This document shows, one piece after another, positions 1 to 8,019 of a DNA stretch of 17,265 bases. A program made the translations under genes and the position numbers. The stretch covers positions 1 through 17,265 of the forward strand of contig JAGBWH010000142.1 in assembly GCA_017629925.1 (NCBI GenBank), read 5' to 3'. Position 1 is the stretch's first letter, and every line of letters begins with the position of its first letter. Below the pieces are notes generated by a model. That model ran no database searches and was not told the origin of the DNA. It worked only from the letters and a program-made list of their open reading frames with translations. The stretch is from Clostridia bacterium. GTDB lineage: Bacteria; Bacillota; Clostridia; Oscillospirales; CAG-272.

Positions 1-26
1 AGACAGAGCAGGTATTTATGGCAAAC

Positions 27-35
27 AAGGAGGAG
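27..35 (+). promoter_or_regulatory. Ribosome binding site that fixes the plsX start
   Basis: AAGGAGGAG is a near-perfect Shine-Dalgarno sequence. It overlaps an in-frame GTG at 35, which therefore cannot be used, and lies about 8-10 nt before the ATG at 44, so it decides for the ATG. Confidence 0.8.
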
Positions 36-43
36 TGAAACAC

Positions 44-1228
44 ATGAGAATCATCATCGATGTGATGAGTGGCGACCATGCGCCTGACGAGATTATTCGC
101 GGTGCGTCGATGGCAGCTCATGAATTTGATGTAGATATTACCATTGTCGGCAACAGAGAGATTATTCGCAGAGTTGCCTTTGTCAATGATATTGATATTA
201 GCCACCTCACCATTGAACACGCCAAAAGCGTGATTGACATGGAAGACTCTCCCATGGAAGTGGTACGTGGCAAACGTGATAGTTCCATGAGTGTGGGACT
301 GCATATGTTGGCAGCAGGAAAAGGCGATGCCTTCGTGAGTGCCGGTAACACAGGTGCGCTCGTTACAGGGGCAACCCTGATTGTGCGCCGTATTAAGGGC
401 ATTCAAAGAGCCGGTATTGCCACCGTTTTGCCGTTCCCCGTACCCGTGTTGCTCATGGATAGTGGGGCAAACCTCAATGTCACAAGTGAGCACTTGGAGC
501 AATTTGCTTTCATGGGCGCAAAATATATGGAGAAAACCTACGGCATTGATAGACCTCGTGTAGGGCTTCTCAACAACGGTACAGAGTACAACAAAGGCAC
601 CCCACTCCGTGTGGAAGCCTACGCCCTTCTCAAAGAGCAAAAACGTCTCAATTTCATCGGAAACGTTGAGGGGAAAGAAGTGCCGTTTAACGTCTGTGAT
701 GTATTGGTCACGGACGGGTTTGTGGGAAATATTTTCCTCAAACTCACCGAGGGTATGGGCAAATTCATGCTCCACACCTTAAAGGACGTTTTTCATACCA
801 ACCTTATGGTATATCTTTCTGCCGCCACGATGAAGGGGCAAATTGCCCGTATGAAAAAGCAGTTTGACGCCTCTGAACACGGTGGTGCGCCCTTGCTGGG
901 CATCTCCAAACCCGTCATTAAAGCGCATGGCAACTCGGATGCAATGGCGATTCAAAATGCCGTATTCCAAGCCATGACCTTTGTCTCCACAGGCATCAAT
1001 GACGATATCGCAAGCTTTGCCGCTGAGCAGGAAGCAGAAAGATATCGCCACAACGTGGAAGCCCAAATGGATGCTATGTATGAGGCAGGAGAGGGCAGAG
1101 AAGCCCCCGTAGAAGAAGAAGGCGAAGAAGATCCCATTCCTACGCCCTCTCCCAAGGACAAGAAAAGACAACTGCGGGCGATGAAAAAAGCCAAAAAAGA
1201 GCAAAAGAAAAAGAAACATTCGCTGTAA
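44..1228 (+). CDS. plsX: Phosphate acyltransferase PlsX, with C-terminal charged extension
   Basis: PlsX makes acyl-phosphate from acyl-ACP and inorganic phosphate; PlsY then uses it to acylate glycerol-3-phosphate in phospholipid synthesis. It is a peripheral membrane enzyme. The 394-residue product opens with the family start (IDVMSGDHAP, residues 5-14) and contains SAGNTGAL (about 98-105), MDSGANLNV (about 138-146), NNGTEYNKGTP (about 178-188) and VTDGFVGN (about 222-229), in family order. The ATG at 44 is chosen over a GTG at 35 that lies inside the ribosome binding site. PlsX proteins are usually about 330-345 residues; here the core ends near residue 322 and is followed by about 70 residues that are first Glu-rich (EEEGEED), then Pro-rich, then Lys-rich to the C-terminus. 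It heads the run of genes towards rnc and smc; no acpP follows. The identification is secure; the role of the tail is unknown. Confidence 0.96.
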   Translation: MRIIIDVMSGDHAPDEIIRGASMAAHEFDVDITIVGNREIIRRVAFVNDIDISHLTIEHAKSVIDMEDSPMEVVRGKRDSSMSVGLHMLAAGKGDAFVSAGNTGALVTGATLIVRRIKGIQRAGIATVLPFPVPVLLMDSGANLNVTSEHLEQFAFMGAKYMEKTYGIDRPRVGLLNNGTEYNKGTPLRVEAYALLKEQKRLNFIGNVEGKEVPFNVCDVLVTDGFVGNIFLKLTEGMGKFMLHTLKDVFHTNLMVYLSAATMKGQIARMKKQFDASEHGGAPLLGISKPVIKAHGNSDAMAIQNAVFQAMTFVSTGINDDIASFAAEQEAERYRHNVEAQMDAMYEAGEGREAPVEEEGEEDPIPTPSPKDKKRQLRAMKKAKKEQKKKKHSL

Positions 1229-1245
1229 TGGTGTGTCGAATGTTT
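1214..1245 (+). promoter_or_regulatory. Perfect 9-bp inverted repeat at the plsX stop, upstream of rnc
   Basis: AAACATTCG at 1214-1222 is the exact reverse complement of CGAATGTTT at 1237-1245, with a 14-nt loop that holds the plsX stop codon. No U-run follows, so it does not look like an intrinsic terminator. In the transcript it could form a hairpin 20 nt before the rnc ribosome binding site. A role in mRNA processing or RNase III control is inference only. Confidence 0.4.
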
Positions 1246-1264
1246 GAGAGAAAACAATCTAAAA

Positions 1265-1273
1265 AAGGAGGTG
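1265..1273 (+). promoter_or_regulatory. Ribosome binding site that fixes the rnc start
   Basis: AAAGGAGGT-type Shine-Dalgarno sequence, 6-7 nt before the ATG at 1280. An upstream in-frame TTG at 1244 would place this site inside the coding region, so the ATG is preferred. Confidence 0.85.
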
Positions 1274-1279
1274 CAGAAT

Positions 1280-1996
1280 ATGCCTCGCGGAGCCGATAAA
1301 ACGAAATTAGAGCAGGCATTAGGGTATCAGTTTGCCAATGCTGATTTGCTGGAGCAAGCGCTCACACATTCCTCTTATGCCAACGAAAGCAGAGCCAAGC
1401 ATCAAGATTGCGAATCCAACGAACGTCTGGAATTTCTGGGAGATGCGGTGCTCCAAATATATATCAGCGAGCATCTTTATCGCACCTATCCCCGTTGTGC
1501 TGAGGGGGAACTCACGAAAATGAGGCAGTATTTGGTGTGTGAAGGCACGTTAGCCAAAATCTCCACCTCTATCTCTCTTGGAGATTATCTCCATTTGGGT
1601 AAGGGGGAAGAGCAAAACGGAGGCAGACAACGCCCCTCCATTTTGGCAGATGCATTTGAATCTCTTCTCGCCGCTATCTATCTCGATAGCCGTGCGATCG
1701 GCAAGCATTGCACAAGGGAGATCCTCTACGAACTAATGAAAGAGGAGATCAGCCTTGCCGCCACCGCCCATATTGACTATAAAACCAAACTGCAACAATT
1801 CATTCAGCAGGATGGTATAGAGGAACTGTCGTATGTGACAGTAGAGGAAAGTGGTCCTGCCCATGACCGCCTTTTCCGTGTAGAAGCCCGTATCAACAGC
1901 AACACGGTAGGGGTGGGCGAAGGCAAAACAAAGCGAGAAGCCGAGCAAAAAGCCGCCTATCAAGCCTTGGCATTATTTGGGTTAGCAGATGAATAA
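1280..1996 (+). CDS. rnc: Ribonuclease III
   Basis: Endonuclease that cuts double-stranded RNA; it processes rRNA precursors and some mRNAs. The 238-residue protein has the family signature NERLEFLGDAVL from residue 47, supplying the metal ligands E51 and D55, and the second acidic pair in LADAFESLLAAIYLD (D124 and E127). This spacing fits the known four-residue catalytic centre. A double-stranded RNA-binding domain covers about residues 165-238 (DYKTKLQQFIQQ to the end), including the GEGKTKREAEQKAA helix that contacts RNA. Length matches the family. The start is set by the Shine-Dalgarno at 1265-1273. It sits 51 nt after plsX and 12 nt before smc, the common bacterial rnc-smc-ftsY order. 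A hairpin-forming repeat lies just upstream. Confidence 0.97.
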   Translation: MPRGADKTKLEQALGYQFANADLLEQALTHSSYANESRAKHQDCESNERLEFLGDAVLQIYISEHLYRTYPRCAEGELTKMRQYLVCEGTLAKISTSISLGDYLHLGKGEEQNGGRQRPSILADAFESLLAAIYLDSRAIGKHCTREILYELMKEEISLAATAHIDYKTKLQQFIQQDGIEELSYVTVEESGPAHDRLFRVEARINSNTVGVGEGKTKREAEQKAAYQALALFGLADE

Positions 1997-2008
1997 GGAG
2001 ATACTTTT

Positions 2009-5000
2009 ATGTATTTGAAATCAATAGAATTACACGGCTTTAAGTCATTCCCCAACCGCACGGTCATGACCTTTGACCGTGGGGCAACGGTTATCGTTGG
2101 CCCTAATGGTAGTGGTAAGTCCAATATTTCCGATGCTATGCGTTGGGTGCTGGGGGAACTCTCAAGCCGTAATATCCGTGGTACGAAAATGGAGGACGTT
2201 ATCTTTGGTGGTGCGGATAGCAAACGCCCCATGAGTTTTGCAGAGGTATCTGTGACCTTTGACAACTCCGATCCCCATCACCGTATCGACACGCCCTATG
2301 AAGAAATTACCGTCACTCGTCGGTATCATCGTAATGGGAATAGTGAATATATGATCAACCGTCAAAACTGCCGCTTGCGTGACATTTTTGAGTTGTTCAT
2401 GAATACGGGTGTTGGTAGAGAGGGTTACTCTATCATCGGTCAAGGTAAAATTGCAGAAATTATCTCTAAAAAGAGTGAAGACCGCCGCAATTTCTTTGAA
2501 GAAGCGGCAGGTATTTCCAAATTCCGCCATCGCAAGCATGAAACAGAAAATAAACTGGCGCAAACCGAAGGTAATATGAGCCGCGCACAAGACATTTTAA
2601 GCGAACTCGAAGGTCGTGTAGGCCCTCTTGAACGCGAGGCTGAAAAGGCGAAAAAATATTTGATTGTGGCAGAGGAAAAACGCCAAGCCGACGTCTCTCT
2701 TTGGCTCTATGACACCCAAAAAATGCGTCAAGATATTGAAAAGTATCGAGGGGAATCTGAACTTTCCGCAAAGAAACTTGAGATCATCACAGATGCCCTC
2801 GAAGATTTAGAGCGTCAACTCAGCCGTCTGGAGCAAGAGAACTTCATTTCTCGCTCAAAGAGTGAGGAGTTGCTGGCGCAAATTGAGGAGATGACCGAGC
2901 GTCTGCACCGTTTGGACAATCGCCATCGTCTCTCTGAAAATGAAACCGAGCATATTCGTTCGCTCATCGCGCAATGTAATGACCGCGTGGCTGAAATCGA
3001 AAGAGAGCAAGCTGATCTTTGCGCTGAGCAAGAGGCCATTTCGGTGAAAATATCGCAATTTGTTGAAGTCACAACAGATTTGTCCGACCGCCGTCTTGCC
3101 CTGCTCGCAGAGCAGCAGAGATTAGGCGATGAAGTCATCGCTCATGACAGAGCCCTCGAAGAAGAGCAACAACGCATCACCCGAGTGGAAGAAGAGGCCT
3201 TAGAATACCGCGCAAGACAAGAGTGGCTCAAAGGTACTACCATTGAAGGTGATGGCAAATTTGCTTCCCTTGAGGCAGAAATCCGCCATTATGAAGAAAC
3301 GGCAAAAGAACTCCGTGCCGAGCAAGAGCGTTGCGACCAAGCCGTTGCCGCTTACCGTGATAGAATTACCGAAGTGGAAAAAATCATGGAAGAGGCAGGA
3401 GCAGAAGAGGCAGAACTGACCGAAAAACGCGACCGTCTGCTTGAACTTTGCAATCAAGCCATCGTTGTGCGCGATGCTGCCCTTGAGAGAGGACGAGCAT
3501 TAAAGCAAATGGAAGAGCAAATGGAAGGCTATTCAGGCGGTGTGCGCTTTGTGCTGGATCGAGCAGAAAAAGGCTTGATTTCAGGCAAAGTCTATGGCCC
3601 TGTCTCCAAACTCATTCATATCGACACTCGCTATGTTCAAGCCATTGAATCGGCTTTGGGTGCAAGTATTCAGCATATTGTTGTTGACACAGACACCACC
3701 GCAAAAGCGGCTATCCGTGCCTTGCGCGAAGCCAAAGCGGGCAGATGCACCTTCCTGCCGATTGCCAATATGAGCGCCCCCGGCGAAACAGATGACATTC
3801 GTGCCGCCGCAAAACTCCGTGGCTATGTGGACAGAGCCGACCGTCTCACCCAATCTGATAAACAATTCCGTGGTATTGTAGAGCATTTGTTGCTTCGTAC
3901 CGTCGTGTTTGATACGCTGGATAATGCCACCGCCGCAGCCCGTGAACTTCGTCACCGTGTCCGTATCGTTACCCTTGAGGGGGATATTCTCAACGTGGGC
4001 GGCTCTATGACGGGTGGTGACACCAAGGGTGAACAAAGAGGTATTTTGTCTCGTGGTGCTACCATTGAAAAAATCTTTGCTGATGCAGAGCAAAAAGACA
4101 AGGAAATCACCGCCTACAAAGAAGAACTTCGTGAACTGGCAGAGCAAATCGCCTACGCCAGACAAAGAAGTGGCGACGCTGCCCAAAACAGAGAATTACT
4201 GCTGACCATGTCTCGTGCTCAATTTGCGGCACTTGATCAAGCCACCGCAAAATATGAAGCCAACGAAAATCTGCTTGCCAAATCCAGAGAGGACTATGAA
4301 AGTCTCCGTTCTGCGAGAAGCCGTAGTGATGCTGAACTCGCTGAATTGGCGCAAAGATTGGTGCAATGCGAGGAAACCATTCGCCGCTTAAAACACGAAA
4401 GGGAAGAGCATTCCAAACTGCGTAACGAAGTGGATGACCGCCGTATCGCTTTGGGCGAAGAGGCAACAGAGCTACAACTGCGCATGGCAGAAGTTGCAAA
4501 AGATATCGAGGCAGCAGAAGCCCAAATTGCCTCCCTTGAAGCCCGTAAGCAAGCCCTTGAGCAAGATATTTTGGCGCAACGTGAGCGCATGGCTGGATAT
4601 AGCACGAATTTAGGTCAACAAGAACAACTGCGCGACCTCAATCGTACCGAATACGAAGACCTGCAGGCTGAGCTGGACGAGCTTCGTGACAGACGCCGTC
4701 AGATTGAAGAGGGTATGTCGGATTATACCGAACGTGTGAGCGAACTTCGTGAGCACATTCGCAAAAAGACAGCAGAAAAAGAAATTTGCTTCAAAACCAA
4801 CGCTACCTTCGAGTCAAAACTCGAGCAACTCTTAGCCGAACAGGATAGAACAGGCTCTCACCTCTATGAGGAATATGAACTGACCTACGAAGAGGCTGTG
4901 GCGCTAAACTACCCCGAGGTTACCCGTGAAACCAGACCTCAGGTCGTACAGCAACTCACCTCTGCGAAAAACCGTCTGCGCGCGATGGGCTCCGTTAACC

Positions 5001-5620
5001 CCAACGCGGTGGAAGAGTATTTAGAGGTCAAAGCCCGTTATGATGCGCTCAACCTTCAACTGACAGACCTAAAGAAGTCCAGAGAAGAGTTGCTTGACAT
5101 CATTCAACGTCTGGAAAGCGAAATGCGCATTTGCTTCCTTGACGCCTTCTCTAAAATCAATGAAAACTTTGGCATCGTCTTCCGCGAACTGTTTGGCGGT
5201 GGGCAGGCGCAACTGGAACTCACCGATCCCGAGGACGTACTCACCTCAGGTATTGAGATCCGTGTAGCCCCTCCCGGCAAGATTATCAAGAGTTTGTCTT
5301 TGCTTTCCGGTGGTGAGCAATCCTTTGTGGCAATTGCGCTCTTCTTCGCCATCATCAAGGTAAATCCCACGCCCTTCTGTATCCTCGACGAGGTCGAAGC
5401 GGCGCTGGACGAAGTCAACGTCAGCCGTTTTGGCGCATACATACGCAAAATGACAGCAGAAACACAATTTATTCTCATCACCCACCGCAGAGGTACTATG
5501 GAAATCGCAGAACGCCTTTATGGTGTGACCATGCCCGAAAAAGGTATTTCTCGCGTCATTGGTATCAATGTAGATGAGATAGACAATATGCAGAAGGAGT
5601 TGCTGGATGAAATTTCTTGA
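2009..5620 (+). CDS. smc: Chromosome segregation protein SMC (condensin ATPase)
   Basis: SMC dimers, with the partners ScpA and ScpB, load on DNA and extrude loops to fold and segregate the chromosome. The 1203-residue product is full length. The N-terminal head carries Walker A (GPNGSGKSN, residues 31-39). Two long coiled-coil arms cover roughly residues 170-500 and 680-1020; they are very rich in Glu, Gln and Arg. The hinge lies between, about 505-680, including GKVYGPVSKLI near 525 and NVGGSMTGG near 662-670. The C-terminal head has the ABC signature LSGGEQ (1099-1104) and Walker B with the catalytic pair D1127-E1128 (CILDEVEAALDE). LSGGEQ rather than LSGGER is common in Clostridia. AAGGAG at 1995-2000 precedes the ATG by 8 nt. 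The end overlaps ftsY by 14 nt. scpA and scpB are not in the window, which is usual. Confidence 0.98.
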   Translation: MYLKSIELHGFKSFPNRTVMTFDRGATVIVGPNGSGKSNISDAMRWVLGELSSRNIRGTKMEDVIFGGADSKRPMSFAEVSVTFDNSDPHHRIDTPYEEITVTRRYHRNGNSEYMINRQNCRLRDIFELFMNTGVGREGYSIIGQGKIAEIISKKSEDRRNFFEEAAGISKFRHRKHETENKLAQTEGNMSRAQDILSELEGRVGPLEREAEKAKKYLIVAEEKRQADVSLWLYDTQKMRQDIEKYRGESELSAKKLEIITDALEDLERQLSRLEQENFISRSKSEELLAQIEEMTERLHRLDNRHRLSENETEHIRSLIAQCNDRVAEIEREQADLCAEQEAISVKISQFVEVTTDLSDRRLALLAEQQRLGDEVIAHDRALEEEQQRITRVEEEALEYRARQEWLKGTTIEGDGKFASLEAEIRHYEETAKELRAEQERCDQAVAAYRDRITEVEKIMEEAGAEEAELTEKRDRLLELCNQAIVVRDAALERGRALKQMEEQMEGYSGGVRFVLDRAEKGLISGKVYGPVSKLIHIDTRYVQAIESALGASIQHIVVDTDTTAKAAIRALREAKAGRCTFLPIANMSAPGETDDIRAAAKLRGYVDRADRLTQSDKQFRGIVEHLLLRTVVFDTLDNATAAARELRHRVRIVTLEGDILNVGGSMTGGDTKGEQRGILSRGATIEKIFADAEQKDKEITAYKEELRELAEQIAYARQRSGDAAQNRELLLTMSRAQFAALDQATAKYEANENLLAKSREDYESLRSARSRSDAELAELAQRLVQCEETIRRLKHEREEHSKLRNEVDDRRIALGEEATELQLRMAEVAKDIEAAEAQIASLEARKQALEQDILAQRERMAGYSTNLGQQEQLRDLNRTEYEDLQAELDELRDRRRQIEEGMSDYTERVSELREHIRKKTAEKEICFKTNATFESKLEQLLAEQDRTGSHLYEEYELTYEEAVALNYPEVTRETRPQVVQQLTSAKNRLRAMGSVNPNAVEEYLEVKARYDALNLQLTDLKKSREELLDIIQRLESEMRICFLDAFSKINENFGIVFRELFGGGQAQLELTDPEDVLTSGIEIRVAPPGKIIKSLSLLSGGEQSFVAIALFFAIIKVNPTPFCILDEVEAALDEVNVSRFGAYIRKMTAETQFILITHRRGTMEIAERLYGVTMPEKGISRVIGINVDEIDNMQKELLDEIS

Positions 5621-6512
5621 CAAACTAAAAGCAGGTCTGCAAAAGACTAAAAATGCGATTTTTGGCAAAATAGATACGTTATTCAAAAGTTTTGTTCGTG
5701 TGGACGAGGACTTGTTTGACGAACTCGAAGAACTGCTCATTTCTTCTGATGTGGGCGTGTCTGCTACCGAGGAAATCTTAGATCGCCTGCGCGATGAAGT
5801 CAAAGAAAACCACCTAAAAGAGCCGCAAGAAGTGCAAGCCAAATTGATGGAAATCCTGCGCGAAATGGTGGGAGAGGGTGAGCCGCTGAAACTCTCCACC
5901 ACTCCCTCTGTGATTTTGGTCATTGGCGTCAATGGCGTGGGGAAAACCACCTCCATTGGCAAAATTGCCTATCAGTTAAAACAGCAAGGCAAAAAAGTAT
6001 TGGTGGCAGCCGCTGACACCTTCCGCGCCGCCGCCGCAGAACAGCTGGCGGTTTGGTGCGAGCGTGCAAAGGTGGATTTAATTCGCCAAGCACAAGGGGC
6101 GGATCCTGCCTCTGTGGTGTTTGACGCCATCTCTTCTGCCAAGAGCAGAGGAACAGAGGTGCTCATCATTGACACGGCAGGACGCCTGCACAACAAGAAA
6201 AACCTCATGGACGAGTTGGCAAAAATCAATCGTGTGATTGCAAGAGAACTGCCGGGCGCTGATAGAGAAACATTGCTCGTGCTGGATGCTACCACGGGGC
6301 AAAATGCCGTGATGCAAGCCAAAGAATTCAAAGAAACCGCAGCCATTACAGGGCTGATTTTGACCAAACTGGACGGCACCGCCAAAGGTGGCGTGGTCTT
6401 TTCTGTGAAAGGCGAACTCAACTTGCCTGTGAAATTTATCGGCGTAGGGGAAGGCATTGATGATATGGAGCCCTTTTCCGCTGTGGCGTTTACGGAGGCA
6501 CTATTCTCATGA
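5607..6512 (+). CDS. ftsY: Signal recognition particle receptor FtsY
   Basis: FtsY is the membrane-associated GTPase that receives SRP-ribosome complexes and passes them to the Sec translocon. The 301-residue product has the N helical domain (about 1-95) and the G domain: P-loop GVNGVGKTT (107-115), the insertion-box region with ADTFRAAAAEQL (about 135-146), DTAGR (189-193), TKLD (253-256) and the closing GVGEGIDDMEPF. The long acidic A domain of the E. coli protein is absent; membrane contact probably rests on the basic, amphipathic N-terminal helix (MKFLDKLKAGLQKTKNAIF), as in many Gram-positives. The ATG at 5607 has AAGGAG at 5594-5599 and lies inside the end of smc. Downstream it shares ATGA with the next gene. 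ffh and ylxM, frequent partners after ftsY in Bacillota, are not present here. Confidence 0.97.
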   Translation: MKFLDKLKAGLQKTKNAIFGKIDTLFKSFVRVDEDLFDELEELLISSDVGVSATEEILDRLRDEVKENHLKEPQEVQAKLMEILREMVGEGEPLKLSTTPSVILVIGVNGVGKTTSIGKIAYQLKQQGKKVLVAAADTFRAAAAEQLAVWCERAKVDLIRQAQGADPASVVFDAISSAKSRGTEVLIIDTAGRLHNKKNLMDELAKINRVIARELPGADRETLLVLDATTGQNAVMQAKEFKETAAITGLILTKLDGTAKGGVVFSVKGELNLPVKFIGVGEGIDDMEPFSAVAFTEALFS

Positions 6513-7111
6513 GTGTCATTTTACTCGCCACACACAATGCCCATAAAGTGGAAGAGCTAAAAGCCTTGCTTTCATCCGACTCCGAACTTTGTCATTTTGA
6601 GGTGGTCTCTCTTTCGGATATTGGCTATCATCAAGACATTATCGAAGATGGAGACACATTCGAAAAAAACGCCCTCATCAAAGCCCGTGTGGGCGCAGGT
6701 CTGGGCTATATCACCGTCGCAGACGATTCGGGACTTGAAGTGGATGCGCTTGACGGTGCGCCTGGTGTCTATTCAGCCCGCTATTCAGGCGAAGGGGCAA
6801 CCGACGCGTCAAACAACTCTCTCTTGATTCAAAACATGGCGCATATCCCCTCAGACAAGCGGACGGCTCAATTTGTGTCCGTTGTGGCTTGCGTGTTCCC
6901 CGATGGTAGATATTTCACGGTAAGGGGAGAGAGCCAAGGACTGATTTTGACAGAAGGCGTAGGCTGTGGCGGTTTTGGATATGATCCCCTCTTCTATCAA
7001 ATTGAAATCAAAAAAACATTCGCACAAGCCTCCCCCGAGGAAAAGAATTTTATCAGCCATCGCGGCAGAGCGATGGTGAAATTCTGCGAGCAAATCAAGT
7101 CTTACCTATAA
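6509..7111 (+). CDS. rdgB: XTP/dITP diphosphatase (RdgB/HAM1 family)
   Basis: House-cleaning enzyme that hydrolyses non-canonical purine nucleotides (XTP, dITP, ITP) to the monophosphate and pyrophosphate, keeping deaminated bases out of DNA and RNA. The 200-residue protein shows the family order: substrate-phosphate motif ATHNAHKVEEL (7-17), catalytic acidic motif DDSGLEVDAL (72-81), GVYSARYSG (about 85-93), GFGYDPLF (about 152-159) and SHRGRAM (183-189), which closes over the base. Length matches the family. The start codon overlaps the ftsY stop as ATGA, and GGAGG at 6494-6498 serves it, so the two are likely translationally coupled. YhbY follows after 10 nt. It bridges what are usually two separate gene clusters. 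Confidence 0.96.
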   Translation: MSVILLATHNAHKVEELKALLSSDSELCHFEVVSLSDIGYHQDIIEDGDTFEKNALIKARVGAGLGYITVADDSGLEVDALDGAPGVYSARYSGEGATDASNNSLLIQNMAHIPSDKRTAQFVSVVACVFPDGRYFTVRGESQGLILTEGVGCGGFGYDPLFYQIEIKKTFAQASPEEKNFISHRGRAMVKFCEQIKSYL

Positions 7112-7121
7112 GGAAAAATAT

Positions 7122-7415
7122 ATGTTAACCGGAAAACAAAGAAGCACCCTTCGCGCCATGGCAAACACCATGGAACCCATCTTTCAGGTGGGAAAAGGAG
7201 GGCTTACAGAAGAATTTTGCGCAGGGCTGGATGCCGCACTTGAAGCCCGTGAACTGGTCAAAGTAAAAGTGCTTGACAATAGCGGGTGGACGGCAAGAGA
7301 AGCCGCAGACGCTCTCTCCGAGGCGGTGGAAGCGGACGTTGTGTCCGTCATTGGCTCTAAATTTGTGCTGTATCGTCGTAGCCAAAAAAAGCAAAGGATT
7401 TTCTTTTATGACTAA
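7122..7415 (+). CDS. yhbY: CRM-domain RNA-binding protein YhbY (ribosome assembly)
   Basis: Small RNA-binding protein of the CRM (chloroplast splicing and ribosome maturation) family, associated with pre-50S particles. The 97-residue sequence is the family pattern from end to end: LTGKQRSTLRAMA (2-14), the VGKGGLT loop (23-29) that carries the GxxG RNA-binding motif, a central KVKVLDNSG strand, and the closing IGSKFVLYRRS strand. AAGGA at 7110-7114 lies 7 nt before the ATG and overlaps the preceding stop. The last 8 nt overlap nadD. The yhbY-nadD-yqeK-rsfS order is widely conserved in Bacillota and supports the call. Confidence 0.95.
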   Translation: MLTGKQRSTLRAMANTMEPIFQVGKGGLTEEFCAGLDAALEARELVKVKVLDNSGWTAREAADALSEAVEADVVSVIGSKFVLYRRSQKKQRIFFYD

Positions 7416-8019
7416 GCGTGTTGGTATATTTGGTGGTAGTTTTTCTCCTCCTCATCTGGGGCATTTTCATGCCGCTCAAACCTTCCTTGAGGCAGAAAAG
7501 TTAGACCATTTATACATTATCCCTGCTTTTATCTCTCCCGGCAAGCAAAGCACTGCTGTGTCAGCGGAGGACAGGCTCGAGATGTGTCGTCTTGCCTTCG
7601 CTTCACTCCCTCATACCGAAGTGCTTGACATTGAAATTTTGCGAGGTGGAAACAGCTATACCGCAGACACGCTCGCCTCACTCTATCGCGAAGGCGAACA
7701 ACTTGTGGTACTCTGTGGCACAGATACGGCATTGGCGTTGGATCGTTGGTATCGCCCCGACTTGCTGTTTTCCTATGGTGAGTTTGTGCTCATGCCACGC
7801 ACCGCAGACACAGAGCTTGCTCTACACCTCGAAGAAAAAAACCAACTCTACAAGTCAAAGTATGGTGGCACAGTGAAACTGCTTGACGCCACTGCTTACC
7901 CCCTTTCCTCTACCTATGTCCGAGAGAAAATCAAAGAAGGTGATAAGGCGAAATGCGCCGAGTGCCTTGCCCCTTCTGTGCTGGACTATATTTTCACCCA
8001 CGGGCTCTACGGAGCATGA
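7408..8019 (+). CDS. nadD: Nicotinate-nucleotide adenylyltransferase NadD
   Basis: Transfers AMP from ATP to nicotinate mononucleotide, giving deamido-NAD in NAD synthesis. The 203-residue protein has the nucleotidyltransferase loop GIFGGSFSPPHLGH (6-19), with the ATP-binding H16/H19 pair, and the second ATP motif LSSTYVR (166-172). Length matches the family. The loop is slightly unusual: most NadD proteins read GGTFDPxHxGH or GGTFNPPHxGH, and here it is GGSFSPPH. The ATG at 7408 is chosen because the product then starts directly at the conserved motif and AAAGGA at 7393-7398 is well placed; a longer in-frame extension to 7273 would only translate yhbY out of frame. It overlaps yhbY by 8 nt and yqeK by 4 nt. 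Confidence 0.96.
   Translation: MTKRVGIFGGSFSPPHLGHFHAAQTFLEAEKLDHLYIIPAFISPGKQSTAVSAEDRLEMCRLAFASLPHTEVLDIEILRGGNSYTADTLASLYREGEQLVVLCGTDTALALDRWYRPDLLFSYGEFVLMPRTADTELALHLEEKNQLYKSKYGGTVKLLDATAYPLSSTYVREKIKEGDKAKCAECLAPSVLDYIFTHGLYGA

Noticed and set aside
3..38. Possible tail of an upstream gene (TEQVFMANKEE, then TGA)
   Set aside because: Only 11 codons are visible and another frame is also open, so it cannot be supported as a gene end. It would stop 5 nt before plsX.
3581..4186. Open reading frame of 201 codons on the - strand inside smc
   Set aside because: Shadow of the SMC hinge coding region; no family resemblance.
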